64,000 bases of DNA from Bactericera cockerelli (taxonomy: Eukaryota; Arthropoda; Insecta; Hemiptera; Triozidae): contig CM044961.1 of the NCBI GenBank assembly GCA_024516035.1, positions 30,462,195 through 30,526,194 on the forward strand, read 5' to 3'. The notes below the pieces were generated by a model that was given only the letters and a program-made list of their open reading frames with translations, was not told where the DNA came from and did not search any database. Below, in pieces: positions 34,901-45,064 of the stretch (its first letter is position 1; every line of letters starts with the position of its first letter). The position numbers were made by a program, and so were the translations under genes.

Positions 34901-35036
34901 TGCGTACTATGAGGAGGAGTTTCTTCATGAGCTGTCACCCTCGGTGGGAGAACCGCATCTGCTGTATGAGGTCACCGAGATGAATTTCGAGATTGAGAAA
35001 GGAAAGAGAGAAGATATTCCGTTTCTGGCATACTGA
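31918..35036 (+). CDS. Gene C: secreted, processed protein, paralogue of genes A and B (3 exons, 303 aa)
   Basis: The exons are 31918-32446, 33631-33768 and 34792-35036. The donors are GAAG/GTGAGT and AAAG/GTGAAC, and the acceptors TTCCTTCCAG and TTTTTCAAAG. Both introns are phase 1 within a Gly codon, so the joined frame is clean to TGA. Residues 1-22 are hydrophobic (signal peptide or anchor). A His/Lys/Glu linker with repeated EHVKHE follows, then RHKR at 74-77, a furin-type site. The mature part is helical and charged, with C115, C130, C228 and C247. It carries KKFPSLFEDLDKKF (compare IFPEILKDFETF in gene B), LPIFHKLLKYRYFKK, P206-L-I-I-K-N-E-I-R214 (shared with A and B) and LEEKV at 236-240 (LDERV in gene A). 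Exon 3 was found only by splicing. The family is not recognised. Confidence 0.75.
33423..33460. repeat. 14-bp inverted repeat in gene C intron 1
   Basis: CTCTGATTGGTTAT and ATAACCAATCAGAG are perfect complements around a 10-base loop. It contains a CCAAT-type core on both strands. It may be a chance or transposon-derived hairpin. Confidence 0.55.
33820..34120 (+). mobile_element. tRNA-headed SINE, family E (gene C intron 2)
   Basis: The head is TAGCTCGGTCGTTAAGCACT, with a B-box TGTTCGAACCCC. The body contains a 26-base tandem duplication (GGGATACCTTCTGAAGCGCT..) at 33930-33981 and ends GGCTACAAAATAAAAAAGGC. It starts only about 50 bases after exon 2. Confidence 0.65.
34441..34740 (+). repeat. 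60-bp minisatellite, 5 copies (gene C intron 2)
   Basis: Five head-to-tail units of exactly 60 bases. Each holds GACCCATAGGCATC twice and ends TTTGGGTATCAAAGGATTTG. Units differ by one to four bases. All six frames are open for long stretches, which gives spurious ORFs on both strands. It lies about 50 bases upstream of the exon 3 acceptor. Confidence 0.93.
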
Positions 35037-35074
35037 TGGAATTGTCTAGGACACAAAAAGTATACAACTAAAAA

Positions 35075-35090
35075 AATAAATATAAATAAA
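35075..35090 (+). terminator. Poly(A) signals of gene C
   Basis: Two AATAAA hexamers (35075-35080 and 35085-35090), about 40-55 bases after the gene C stop. The position suits a short 3' UTR. Confidence 0.6.
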
Positions 35091-35382
35091 ATCAAAAAAA
35101 CTAAATTATTAGTCATATTCGTGTTTTCAATACTTTCAAGCTTTGCTTGCACGTGTTAATTTTATTTTTAACAAAACAACATAACGGACATCTTAAAAAT
35201 AAAATATTTCTTTCAATTTTTCAGAGGTTGGAAGAGTTCCTCTGATACTCACGGCATTACCTCTCTGTATAGCAATTGCGATACGCTGAATGAGGTAATG
35301 CCGTGATCGGTTGTCTCCGGACACACGGGTCAGCAATGTTCCTATCCTTAGTTAATAGGAATAACTAAGAAAAAACAAGGAC

Positions 35383-35506
35383 ACGTGTTAATAATAATCT
35401 TAAGTGGAATGTAACCACCAGAAGAGGGTAACGCTCAAAGCATTTTCTACCACCTAACTCTCAGAGATTTTTTAATATGTGGTCACATGATCAAATAAAT
35501 TCAGGA
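35383..35506 (-). mobile_element. SINE family A, 3' fragment (reverse)
   Basis: Reverse complement of the family A body (AAGTGGAATGTAACCACCAG, GGGTAACGCTCAAAGCATTT, TATGTGGTCACATGATC). No head. Confidence 0.7.
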
Positions 35507-35761
35507 CACTATGAAGTCATATTTAGGTAGAGTGAAAAAGTGATGTTCTAAGTTGAATAAAGTCAAAAAATTACGGAGAATCTGAAAATGCAATGAAATT
35601 AATGTCGATCTATTTAGAGATTCTGAATTTGACGTTAAATTAACCTTGAAAAAACTTGGAGGATTTGTAGTACCCTTTGTAGTAACAAATTAATTTTCTG
35701 TACACCTAATATATTTTTCGAGAAAAATCGACCTCCTTAATTTAACAGGTCAACCCTGTAT

Positions 35762-36707
35762 ATGTATATGTTAGCGGCAATGTTGATTCTTCAGGCAAAG
35801 TTGACTGTGCCTAGGCAGAGTCAACTATGCCTGCTCGTTTTAGGCAAAGTTGATTAAAAATGAAGAATCACCTTTTTTATTCAACAAAGACTAGTCATAG
35901 TTGACTATGCCTAGGCAAAGTCAACTATGCCTGGCATAAGTTAGGCAAAGTTGATTTAAAATTAAAAATGATAATCTTAATCTACATTGACTAGTCATAG
36001 TTAACTATGTTTACAATTAATGTGTCGAAGTTGATTTACCTAGAACCAAAATAATAACAATAATATACAAAAGTAAATAATCAAAAAATAATGTGAATTA
36101 TTATTTATTTGGTTAAAATTTGTCAGCCGCACTATTTATTACCGCACGGTAATGATCCATGACACTTTGAATTGCAAAGAACTTTTTTCTCTTTACAAAA
36201 ACACTTTTTGGTGAAGCATTTTGTCTGACAGTAACATCGAGCAAATCCCTGCCCATTTCCGATTGCTTGTGATGATGCAACTGATCTAAGGGATACTTCC
36301 TTATCCATTGGGATCTCTCCCTCTTGCAGAATGTTTGTTGGGCAGTTGCTAAATTGAGATCACTCCATTTTGTAAATAGAGCTCTGATTTACAGAAACAA
36401 ATGACACAGACTGCTGCATGAGTATTTAAAAACTAACAAATCAAAACAAAAGGGTGCGCGCGCATAATCATAATCAACTTTGACTGAAGAATGTTAGGCA
36501 TAGTTGACTATACCTAGGCAAAGCTGATCTTATCTTTTGTAAATAATCAACTTTGCCTGATTTGAGTTAGGCATAGTTGACTATGCCTAGGCAAAGCTGA
36601 TTATATTTTTTCAAATCAACTTTGCCTGCTCATTTTAGGCATAGTATACTATGCCTAGGCATAGTCAACTGTGCCTGAGAATCAACATTGCCGCTAACAT
36701 ATACATT
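35762..36707. mobile_element. 0.95-kb DNA element with long palindromic terminal repeats
   Basis: The ends are inverted copies beginning ATGTATATGTTAGCGGCAAT and extending about 90 bases imperfectly. They are packed with AGTTGACTATGCCTAGGCA-type palindromes, of which about eight occur across 35790-36010 and 36480-36680. A 5-bp TGTAT directly flanks both ends (35757-35761 and 36708-36712), consistent with a target duplication. The middle holds a Cys-rich coding remnant on the minus strand. Confidence 0.72.
36132..36359 (-). pseudogene. KRBA2/GINGER-like integrase C-terminal Cys-rich remnant
   Basis: The open stretch of 75 codons to TAG reads SLRSVASSQAIGNGQGFARC, then YCQTKCFTKKCFCKEKK, then LCNSKCHGSLPCGNK. 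The C-x-C-x3-C...C-x-C...C-x3-CH...C pattern after 'GQGF' is, from memory, the C-terminal end of KRAB-A-domain-2-like transposon integrases common in insects. An internal ATG is at 36308. No integrase core remains between the terminal repeats, so this is a deletion derivative. Confidence 0.6.
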
Positions 36708-36712
36708 GTATA

Positions 36713-37640
36713 CCTAGATCAATATTATTATCCTCAAATTTTAATTGTCTAGACAGCTGTTTTCTACTCAACTCAAACATTTTCTTTCAAATTCTCTTGT
36801 TTACTTGGAAATAACCCACTCAAGTTCTGTCTCGTCTCTTACACCTTAACTCTTTTCTCTCTAGGTAGATAGATATCTGTTTAACATTTAATTTCAAAAC
36901 GTCTCAAAAACTAAACGAGATAGATAAAAGAGTTAAGTCTCGGAAAAGACTGTCAAAGCAAGATTCAACTTTGTTCTCCAACAAAGACTACAAGACAATG
37001 AAGAACGCACAAAACCGTCTTCTTTTTTACAAAAAGTTCGTTAGAAAAGATTAATTTTTATTAAAAAAAATAAAGTTTTTATTTCTATAACGAACTTTGT
37101 GGGAGAGAAGGAGTGACAATGAGGTGAAGAGGCAAGAGAGAGTGTTAACTAATTTCGAAAATGAGAACTGGAAACTCCTGAAGAGAAAAGAGTGAGATAA
37201 AAAGACTTTTAACCCCCAGTAGGCGTCTTTTATTGGTTGAAAAATGTATGATGTCATAAAGTAAAACGTTTAATTTTCAAAGAGTTCTCCAATTACTTTA
37301 TTTATTTACTTTATTATTCTAGCTAATTTGAGGGGCATTATGATTGTATTCTAGCGTATATAAAGTTGCGTAGTTATACAATCATAATCATAATTTCAAA
37401 ATTGTGTGCAGTATGCGCATGTTGTTTTTAATAGTTATGAGTAAAAGGAGGAAAGATACTGTAAAAATGTTGTAGATTAGAGTATCTTTCCTCTAGGAAA
37501 GGTTTGTTATAAATTATAATTGATGAAAAAAAAAAAATGTTAGGAACTTGGACTTGAGAAGAGTTCTGTGTAATGGAACATTCTGGTTTTTTTGCTTTTT
37601 GAATTGGTTGTGTGACGGTTTGAATAGAAATACTATGACG
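36713..37640. other. AT-rich intergenic DNA, no gene seen
   Basis: No supportable exon, RNA gene or paired repeat. CTCTTC- and GAAGAG-rich patches occur at 36830-36860 and 37100-37200. Confidence 0.45.
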
Positions 37641-37849
37641 GTTTGAATAAAAGTATTTTAAAAAATGATGTCTGTAACTTCTAGGTGCATATCTGTACTA
37701 GGAATGTTGTAAAATTCAATTAATGTGATATACTTGAGAGCCAAAAATGATAAAGAAGATAAAGATCTAGTTAGTTGTGTTATACTATCACAATTTTTAG
37801 TCAGTAGCATCGACATTACGAGAACAAGTAATGCTATTGCATAATATCT

Positions 37850-38035
37850 CCAACCAGCCATCATATATTCCAATATCAATCTCGTACTGCCGCTACTGGT
37901 CTTTGCCCACTCTACAACTACCCTAATTGTCCTTACGAAGCTAGGGTAGGCCCGATATCCAAAGTACAGAGCTGAAATACCTCCGACCACGTCGGGATTC
38001 GAACCTGGGTCACCTGGGCTGCAAGCTTAGTGACT
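37850..38035 (-). mobile_element. tRNA-headed SINE, family F (reverse)
   Basis: On the minus strand the sequence has CTAAGCTTGCAGCCCAGGTG, then a B-box GGTTCGAATCCCGACGTGGT. A unique body follows (TCGGAGGTATTTCAGCTCTG, ATCGGGCCTACCCTAGCTTC). The apparent 110-codon ORF on this strand starts inside the SINE body and is not supported as a gene. Confidence 0.5.
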
Positions 38036-38039
38036 ATTT

Positions 38040-38640
38040 AAGAGGAAATAAGCTCGAGACAACTATCCAAATTTTCTGATATCTATTAAAAAGGCATAGA
38101 AAGAAAGAAAGAAAAAAAGAAAAAAACCAAATAAATAAAAGAAAGCTAAAGAAGAATATACGAAAAGAATTGAGAAAAAAATGTACAGTCGTCGTATTGA
38201 TGATTATGCAATTATAGCAACCTGACAAAAGTTAGGCAGCATCGTTTGTATTTTAAATAAACTGTGATATTATGGTATTTGATACAGCCTTCAACTTTTC
38301 TAGACTGTAGAAATTAACAAAATAAAATTCAAATAGTAAAGAAGAGACAGTGAAAAGATAATGAAATATACATTAGTGCAACTACGTGTGATATTTGAGG
38401 GAGAAACATGGAGAAAATGAAAAAAACCTTGAAAAGAAAAAATAGAAAATATTGTTGATTAAGCTGAAGAAAAAATAATTGATATATAATGTAGGGCAAA
38501 GAGAAAAATAAAGAAAATACAATGAGAAATACAATGAGAAGAGACTTGTGATAGAGATTTTAAGAGAGGAGAGTTAGAGAAAGGGAGAGGAGAAAGAGGA
38601 GAATAGACCCCATGATGATTCTGGAAACAATACGGGAAAG
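38040..38640. repeat. Purine-rich tract
   Basis: AAGAAAGAAAG and GAGAGGAG-type sequence on the plus strand with some T interruptions. No gene. Confidence 0.6.
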
Positions 38641-39612
38641 GACAGCTTAATCTGAGTTGACCATCAAGAATTTTTCCCTCTTCAAATCTGAGTTAATCTC
38701 GAAAAAAATGTTTGTCTTTTTTTTCTGTAAAGCAGTTTAAACAATGAGTTTAATTTTTTAGTTTTATATAACTAAACTAAGCGTGTTATGTAAAAATTCT
38801 CATAAATATTTATTCGTCACTTTGTATTTCTTTTGTTCTTGTATAGTTTTCTAATAATAAATAATACTTTCCTTACAATCAATAAATTAACCAAATATAC
38901 TTAATGAACTTTACTATAGATTAATACTCGCTTTGTGCATCAAGAGAGAGCATGGATACAATAATATCGTTAAAATACCTTCAGATGATAATTGTTTCAT
39001 TATAAGCAAAACATTGAATGGCTTATTATAATAACAAATTAAGCATTGAACATGAAAGTCGCATTTAGATTAACTTTCTCACTCGAAAGAGTTGTGAATT
39101 GAACTTCAAATGTTTTCTCTCAAGAGAGCAATTAGTGAGAGCCATACTCAAAAGCGGACAAAGGCACTCAACACAACATCACATGACCACTTACTGCCTC
39201 TTCATTTCATAGCCATTAGGAAGCACTAGAATAATAGTCTAGAATATTTCTGTGCTCTCAATTAGTTTTGAGCTCTAGAAATTTGCTATCACACTCAGTA
39301 CTGATTGCGCTTCGTTACCTTACAATGTTTTGAATTAGAAATCACAAATTGAGATCTAATTGTGCGAAATTTTGAGCAATATTTGTAAATTGGTGAAATT
39401 TTAATAGTGTTTATGTTTTGAATTTATAATTTCAAAATTGGAACAGTAATGTTGTACTGATGGTGATGAAAATACAAGAAGTTTAGTAACGATTTGATCT
39501 GGATATTGTTTAATTCAGAAAAATTGTCCACATTCTTTTCCTGGTATTGTTTGCAAGCTTTTCAGCTGAAATCTCATTTTCTATTGGCGTTACAAATCAA
39601 GCTTATCCTGTC

Positions 39613-39726
39613 ATGCTAGTGACCTGGTCTACCTTGCTCTACTTCTACTTTTTCATCGTCCGAGGTTATCTTCTACCTGCTTTTAAGGAATATATCAAAA
39701 TGGTTCCTCCTACAGATTTCAAGTAG
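39613..39726 (+). CDS. Membrane microprotein 1 (37 aa)
   Basis: ATG to TAG gives 37 residues. It starts MLVTWSTLLYFYFFIVRG, a single hydrophobic helix, then Y19-L-L-P22 and a short polar tail ending PPTDFK. A plausible acceptor (GCTTTTCAG) lies 43 bases upstream, so the ATG could sit in exon 2 behind a 5' non-coding exon. It shares the helix, then [RKS]-Y-[LIV]-x-P layout with ORFs at 41776, 43199 and 43864. It is very short, and expression is unproven. Confidence 0.42.
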   Translation: MLVTWSTLLYFYFFIVRGYLLPAFKEYIKMVPPTDFK

Positions 39727-41775
39727 AGAGGAGACGTCAATAATTGTGACACCGTGAAAAATAAAAGTAAATACATATTTGAGTAAATAAATATAACAAA
39801 TTAAAAAAAAAAATTTATAGATTCATTAAAAAAAAAATACCATCAGATCTGGTACACTCACATCTATCTTGTCATCAGCTATGACACTAAAAGTTGGACC
39901 AATAACAACTAACTTCTCCGACATTTTCGTTTATTTGTTTCTTTTTTTCAACCTATATTGCATATTTTACATTTCATTAGAGCTCCAACAACAATATACC
40001 AACATTGTTAGCAAACAATATTTGGCGAAAAATTGAAAAATTCCAATTTAAGTACAGTTGGTCAAATTTAAAAGTACTAAAGTAGAAAACAAAAATCTAA
40101 GTCTTATTTTTAGTCCATTTTACAAAAAAAATCTTATAACGGACTTAATTTTGAACAGCTATTTTTGGTGTAACTATTTTCTTCCTATTATTTAGCCTCT
40201 GCTATAATAGTATGATTAAAAGAGTAATCAGGGGTTTGAGATTCTATCCCGATCTGGTAAAAATGGTTATATTTGGCGTCTCCTTTCTGTCAACTTTGTA
40301 TATATTTGGGCAGTAGTGCATCAACATTCCTTTGACTTGATTGAAACTAAATAAAGGATTGTAAATACCTAATGTGTTTGAATAAATTTCATGAAAATAA
40401 TTTTGAATAATATAGTTATTTTAAAAATATAAGATTCTGAATATATTTTTTAAAGGTTAAAGATGCGAAATGAAATTTTTAGATAAGGATCTTTTAGATA
40501 AGAATTTTTGAGAATTGTTTGCCTCTATTTTTAATATTTTGGAAACATATTGAGCAGAGATAAAATTCTGCAAGCTCAGGGAATTTTATAGGAGGGGGAA
40601 TTGTATCATTGCAGTAACAAAAAAACAACAATGTAGAAATGATATTTTGTTCCACCGAGGTAGATATCACTGTGTACAGAAATAAAACCTTTTTAGAAAT
40701 ATTTTTCAAAGACTGGTAGACAGGTGAGGAAGAGCTCAGCAACAGTTTTCATATTACTAAATGAAACGAAAACAAAGGCTTGTTGCTTTAGCGGTTCAAC
40801 TTTGATAACTGTTTTCTGTTTTGTAATTCATATTCTACTTGAGAGGATTCTCTTTTCCTACCACCCAGTTAACCACTTGAGATGAAAACCAATATTGATG
40901 TAAGCTCTTTTGGTTTACCTCTTCTATATAAAAACCACAATTTTGATTGAAGTTTTATTCTGTTTCTGTGGAATATTTTTAAAAAAATTGCAAACACAGC
41001 TTTCGTATCAAATAATTTAATATTTCCAATTTCCGATTAAATACAATATCACTGGTAATTTAATATGACCTAAAATGAAATAATTTTTATTACACTGTAG
41101 TCCTTCAATAAATTTGATATAATTATACATTGATTCCAATAAAGCGAACACAAATCAGCATATTTCTCTGAAATGCAGAACAAAGAGAATAATCTTTTTT
41201 TTACAATACAAAATATACATGAAATGAATTCATAAAAATAAGAATTGGAGTTTTTCGTGCTAATAAATTTAATTTAGGACAAAGAAAGTAGATAAACATC
41301 AAATCGGAATAAATTATTTTCAACAATTTTTCTTTCTTCGCGTCGAAATTTATTGAAATTCTTAATATCAAACATTATTTTTGAAATTTTAATATTCTAG
41401 AGACAAAGAAGAAAGATGACTATTTACATAAATGATTATTTGATTGTGCTCAGTCTTTTGTGTTTTTACATTGTTAAAAAATTGAAATTGTAGTAGGTAC
41501 ATTTTTGTTTATTCATAGTATTTACATTTAATAAAACGATATTTGCTGAAATTAACTTCTCGAGAATTTTTTTAAATTTAATAATAAATTCATAGTTTAA
41601 GTTTTTGATCTGAGCTGATTTAGTAAATTATTGTTAAATAAAAGTATTGTGAGTGAAACTTCTCAAATCTGTATCAAAAAAGTCTGCAGATAAGAAATTA
41701 ATTTCATTATATTCCGAACAAAAGATTTTCAACTTATCTTCATACAACTACACATTTTTTTTTTTCAAGATTAAA

Positions 41776-41877
41776 ATGTTTGGATTTCTTTTCTTCTTCT
41801 GTCTTATCCGTAGTCTTCTTTGTTTGGTGGGAAAGTATATTAACCCACGGCCAAGAATCACAGAGATATTCACCTGA
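41776..41877 (+). CDS. Membrane microprotein 2 (33 aa)
   Basis: It starts MFGFLFFFCLIRSLLCLVGK and then Y21-I-N-P24-R-P. It is preceded six bases upstream by a strong acceptor-like polypyrimidine-CAAG. The frame is also open upstream of the acceptor, so a longer product is not excluded. It resembles microprotein 3 in M-[FI]-G at the start and in Y-x-x-P-R-P. No known family was recognised. Confidence 0.42.
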   Translation: MFGFLFFFCLIRSLLCLVGKYINPRPRITEIFT

Positions 41878-41899
41878 AGCTATCAACATACATATTTAT

Positions 41900-43150
41900 T
41901 AAACATGTTTGTCGGTTCAACAACCCTTATAATTTTGTATAGTTTATTTTGTACTTATTGTTATTGCAAAGTAAAATATAAATAGACATCAAACCTTTAA
42001 AAGTGAATATCTATGACTATAACCAAGTCCGAGATAAACGTAATTTTAGGTTTTTTTTGCATCAAGAGCGAATACAAATCATGTTATTTCTTTAACGATC
42101 GCTCTCATTCAAACTCAATAAAAAATATAACTCAACAATAACAAACTGCGGAACAATGTTCTCCATAAAACAAATGTGCTACCTGCGGAACACCTCCTCA
42201 TTCTCTACCTTCTATCAAAATGAAATTATATTTCTATCTGAAACCAGGAAATTGAAAAACTTCTTCTTCTTCTTCTCCTCTTTCTCTGAACTTGAGAGAG
42301 TTTTTCCTCGATGATCGGAAAGTATCTCTCAAACTTTTTTTTTTTTTTAAAAAAGTTGAAAATGAAAAAGGTGGAGGTACTTTTATCGAGTTTCAACTAT
42401 TTTTATTTATAGTTTTTTTCTGCCATTGTTTTATCCGAACAGAATAAAAGTAGAATGATGAAGCGGTGTATCTATTTTGTTTTGTTAGGAAATAACTGTT
42501 CAAAATTTTATTCGTAGTTGTTTAAGTCTCATCCTGAAATTTATGAAGATAAAGTTCTCAAACTGTTTTGTTCATATGATGGTAGTTAATACGTCCTGTT
42601 ATGTAAGAGTATTCCCAATTTAATAGTTTGTTGAAATTTGTAATTCTTAAAACTAAGAAGATATCAGGTGCTGAAACACATTAATTTCCTAATCTATTAT
42701 GTTTGTTTCAATTTATATTAAGACATATAAAACAAAATTAGATCATTCATTGTAATTAGACATTGTTCCATACCTTGTGTACAAATTTCTTGTTTTATAT
42801 TCATTTGTAGTTATATCAGGATTTAGTATTAAGTTTCATGATGTTTTGTTTGTCTATTTCTTTATTTGAAATTAATTTCCAAACAAGTATGACTAAATTA
42901 ATGGCATCATTATCAGATTGATCAATTGGAAGCCTTTTCTTATCGAACTTGCTGTACCCACTAAGTCTGATCACTTAATTACAACCTTTTGTCACAGTGA
43001 GTAGAAAAAATAGCTGTGGTTCATTCGACCACTTTTTTTCACACCAAATTTAACAAAATCTTTCAAAATTAACGTCCTACTACTCACTTTGAATTTAATA
43101 TTAATTATTTTGAATTGGTGATCCAATACGGAAATTTAAATGAAAACTTG
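41900..43150. other. AT-rich DNA between microprotein ORFs 2 and 3
   Basis: No ORF with protein-like composition. TTCTTC runs occur at 42262-42285. The 5' exon and promoter of microprotein 3 would be expected here, but I cannot place them. Confidence 0.4.
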
Positions 43151-43198
43151 AATTCTATAATCTCGTAATTTTGGAGTGTTTGACTTCTTCCAGTCGCC

Positions 43199-43330
43199 AT
43201 GATTGGGTGGATAATGTTCGTATACGGATTTCTAATTTCAAGATTCGTGATCAGCAGGTATGTCAAACCTCGACCGAAAGACTTTGATCCGGATGCTCCA
43301 CCTAAGGAGGCTGCGAAATCAGAAAAGTGA
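43199..43330 (+). CDS. Membrane microprotein 3 (43 aa)
   Basis: The best-formed member. The acceptor TTGACTTCTTCCAG is followed by TCGCC-ATG. The protein begins MIGWIMFVYGFLISRFVISR, then Y21-V-K-P24-R-P and an acidic/basic tail (DFDPDAPPKEAAKSEK). It would be a one-pass membrane protein with a short polar C-terminus. Poly(A)-signal-like AATAAA occurs about 100 bases after the stop. The 5' exon and promoter are not located. Confidence 0.5.
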   Translation: MIGWIMFVYGFLISRFVISRYVKPRPKDFDPDAPPKEAAKSEK

Positions 43331-43863
43331 TTCACACAAGCTAAATCGGAAGAGTACATAAAAATCAGAAATATGATTCACATCTAAATTGAAGAAGTGG
43401 TTCAGATTGAAAGCAGGCACTGTATGAATAAATATGGAATTATGTCAAAACGAAATCGAATTCTCGTCACAGAATATTTTTTCTATAATCTGAAAGTAAA
43501 ACGACCTTTATCTACCTTGAAATTTGCTCAAATCTTAAGTGTGAAATAATTTTCAATAAATTAAATAAAGAATTGATACATACTTTAATTTTTTTTACAA
43601 AAACATTGTGATTAGTTTCAACAAGACATAAGAATACTATTGTAGCAAATTGAACTATTTTCTTCACTTCCATTTAGGTAGTTAATTTTTATTATATTAA
43701 CTTTTATCTTTAAAGTGGTAAAAATGGTGTAAACAATAGTTTCTTAGAGCTGACTATTTTGTGCAGTATTTGCAGAAATTATAAGTTTAGCAGAAGAGAC
43801 AAAAAGATTATCGAATCATTAGAGAATCCAAGCTATTCAATTTTATCGATATTTTGTATTATC

Positions 43864-43986
43864 ATGTTTGGTTCTCTATCGGGAATGGTGTTCCTTTGTC
43901 TCATGATGAAGTCTTACTTGACGCCATATTTACCAGAGAGCTACTTGAAGAGTTTAAAAGAAAAGAAATTGAAAGAAAACAAATAA
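43864..43986 (+). CDS. Membrane microprotein 4 (40 aa)
   Basis: It starts MFGSLSGMVFLCLMMKS, then Y18-L-T-P21-Y-L-P, and a Lys-rich tail (SLKEKKLKENK). A possible acceptor (TTTTGTGCAG) is about 100 bases upstream, and the frame is open back to there, so a start further upstream in a longer exon is possible. AATAAA occurs at about 44150. It is the fourth ORF of this layout in 4.4 kb, all on the plus strand. Confidence 0.45.
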   Translation: MFGSLSGMVFLCLMMKSYLTPYLPESYLKSLKEKKLKENK

Positions 43987-44280
43987 TTTTACTGACGTAA
44001 TGATGTCTGGGAAAGATGCAAATCATCAAATGAATTTGAATTTTTTTTATTATTCCGCAAAGGTCTTCAAATTGTCAAAATCCAGAAGAACTACTTTTTG
44101 AAACCTAACTTTTATTTTTGAGAACTAAAATGCCTTATTTCTCTAATAAAATATAAGTATTTAAGTAAGAATAAACATGTAAAATAAATTATAAAACAAA
44201 ATTACAAAATCTTTTTTTTTTTCATCTTATTACTTGTTTTTTTCTTCAATATAGTTATCCAGCCAACTCAAATGGAAAAG

Positions 44281-44345
44281 ATGGCTTGTTCCGAACCACA
44301 TTTCTATGTAAGATCAACCATCATGAGAATTTGGGCTTTTTCTTT
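44281..44345 (+). repeat. Dispersed repeat R2, fragment
   Basis: CCGAACCACATTTCTATGTA then AGATCAACCATCATGAGAAT matches, in reverse, 62140-62203 (CTGAACCACATATTTTTATG then GCGATCAACCATCATGAGGA). Only the first part of the 62-kb element is present. Confidence 0.55.
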
Positions 44346-44643
44346 TTACGCCCTATACGGGCGTATACTATACTAAACGCGCATGGTGATGAGTCTAACT
44401 GGGGCACGTTAACGGAAAGAAGACCAATGTCTCACTAAAGAATTATAAACAGAAAACGGACTCCCTAACTTTAACAAGCCAGGCTAGCTTGCTGTTTCTT
44501 CAGAGTTTAATGGCTCATGAAGGAGAAGTAAAGATTGGGAATATAAACTTGCTTAACAAGGTGTAGAAACAACTCGACCATCTGTTCGAAACAATGTATC
44601 TGGTGCATCAAACAATTGAATTCAACAAAAGTCAGTACCTTTA

Positions 44644-44825
44644 AGCGCCGAAATTATGAAACAGGGATTAGATTTAATCTAAGTGGACTCTATCAACTGA
44701 ATCAGTTGCTGTGATACTATTAGCAGACAGCTGTACGCTGTGATTTGTTTGTATTCTTACTAGAAGGCGTGTTTAGGTATAATTCCACTTAGATTAAATC
44801 TAATCCTCTTTCATAATTCAGCCCT
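44644..44825. mobile_element. TA-flanked MITE, copy 3
   Basis: It has the longest terminal repeats of the family, about 37 bases (AATTATGAAACAGGGATTAG then ATTTAATCTAAGTGGA, inverted at the right end). TA flanks at 44642-44643 and 44826-44827. Confidence 0.75.
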
Positions 44826-44955
44826 TACAAAAAAGATAAGAGATTTGACGCTCCTATAATCCATCTTCAAAGCTCGAAACAAATCTGTAGGTACACGCGG
44901 TAGAACTCATTTATGAACGCTGAGATGACAGTATAACAAAATATATTCATCATCA

Positions 44956-45064
44956 TCATAGGGTGGCGTCATCGTGACCGATGGTAGCCAGACAGTGGAG
45001 AATGACTCAGCACTTCTACCACTGTCTTTACAACCCAGAACCAAGCCAATGCTGGTCTACTCCC
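44956..45064 (-). mobile_element. SINE-like repeat, family H (reverse, copy 1)
   Basis: TCATAGGGTGGCGTCATCGT, ATGGTAGCCAGACAGTGG and CCAATGCTGGTCTACTCCCT match 59979-60113. That second copy carries a poly-T run next to the same end, so the element reads on the minus strand with a poly-A tail. Confidence 0.65.

Noticed and set aside
37658..37990. 110-codon minus-strand ORF with hydrophobic segments
   Set aside because: It begins inside a tRNA-headed SINE body and has no splice or leader support.
40263..40316. Possible fifth microprotein start (MVIFGVSFLSTLYIFGQ then stop)
   Set aside because: Only 17 codons and it lacks the Y-x-x-P motif. It could be a decayed copy but is not distinguishable from chance.
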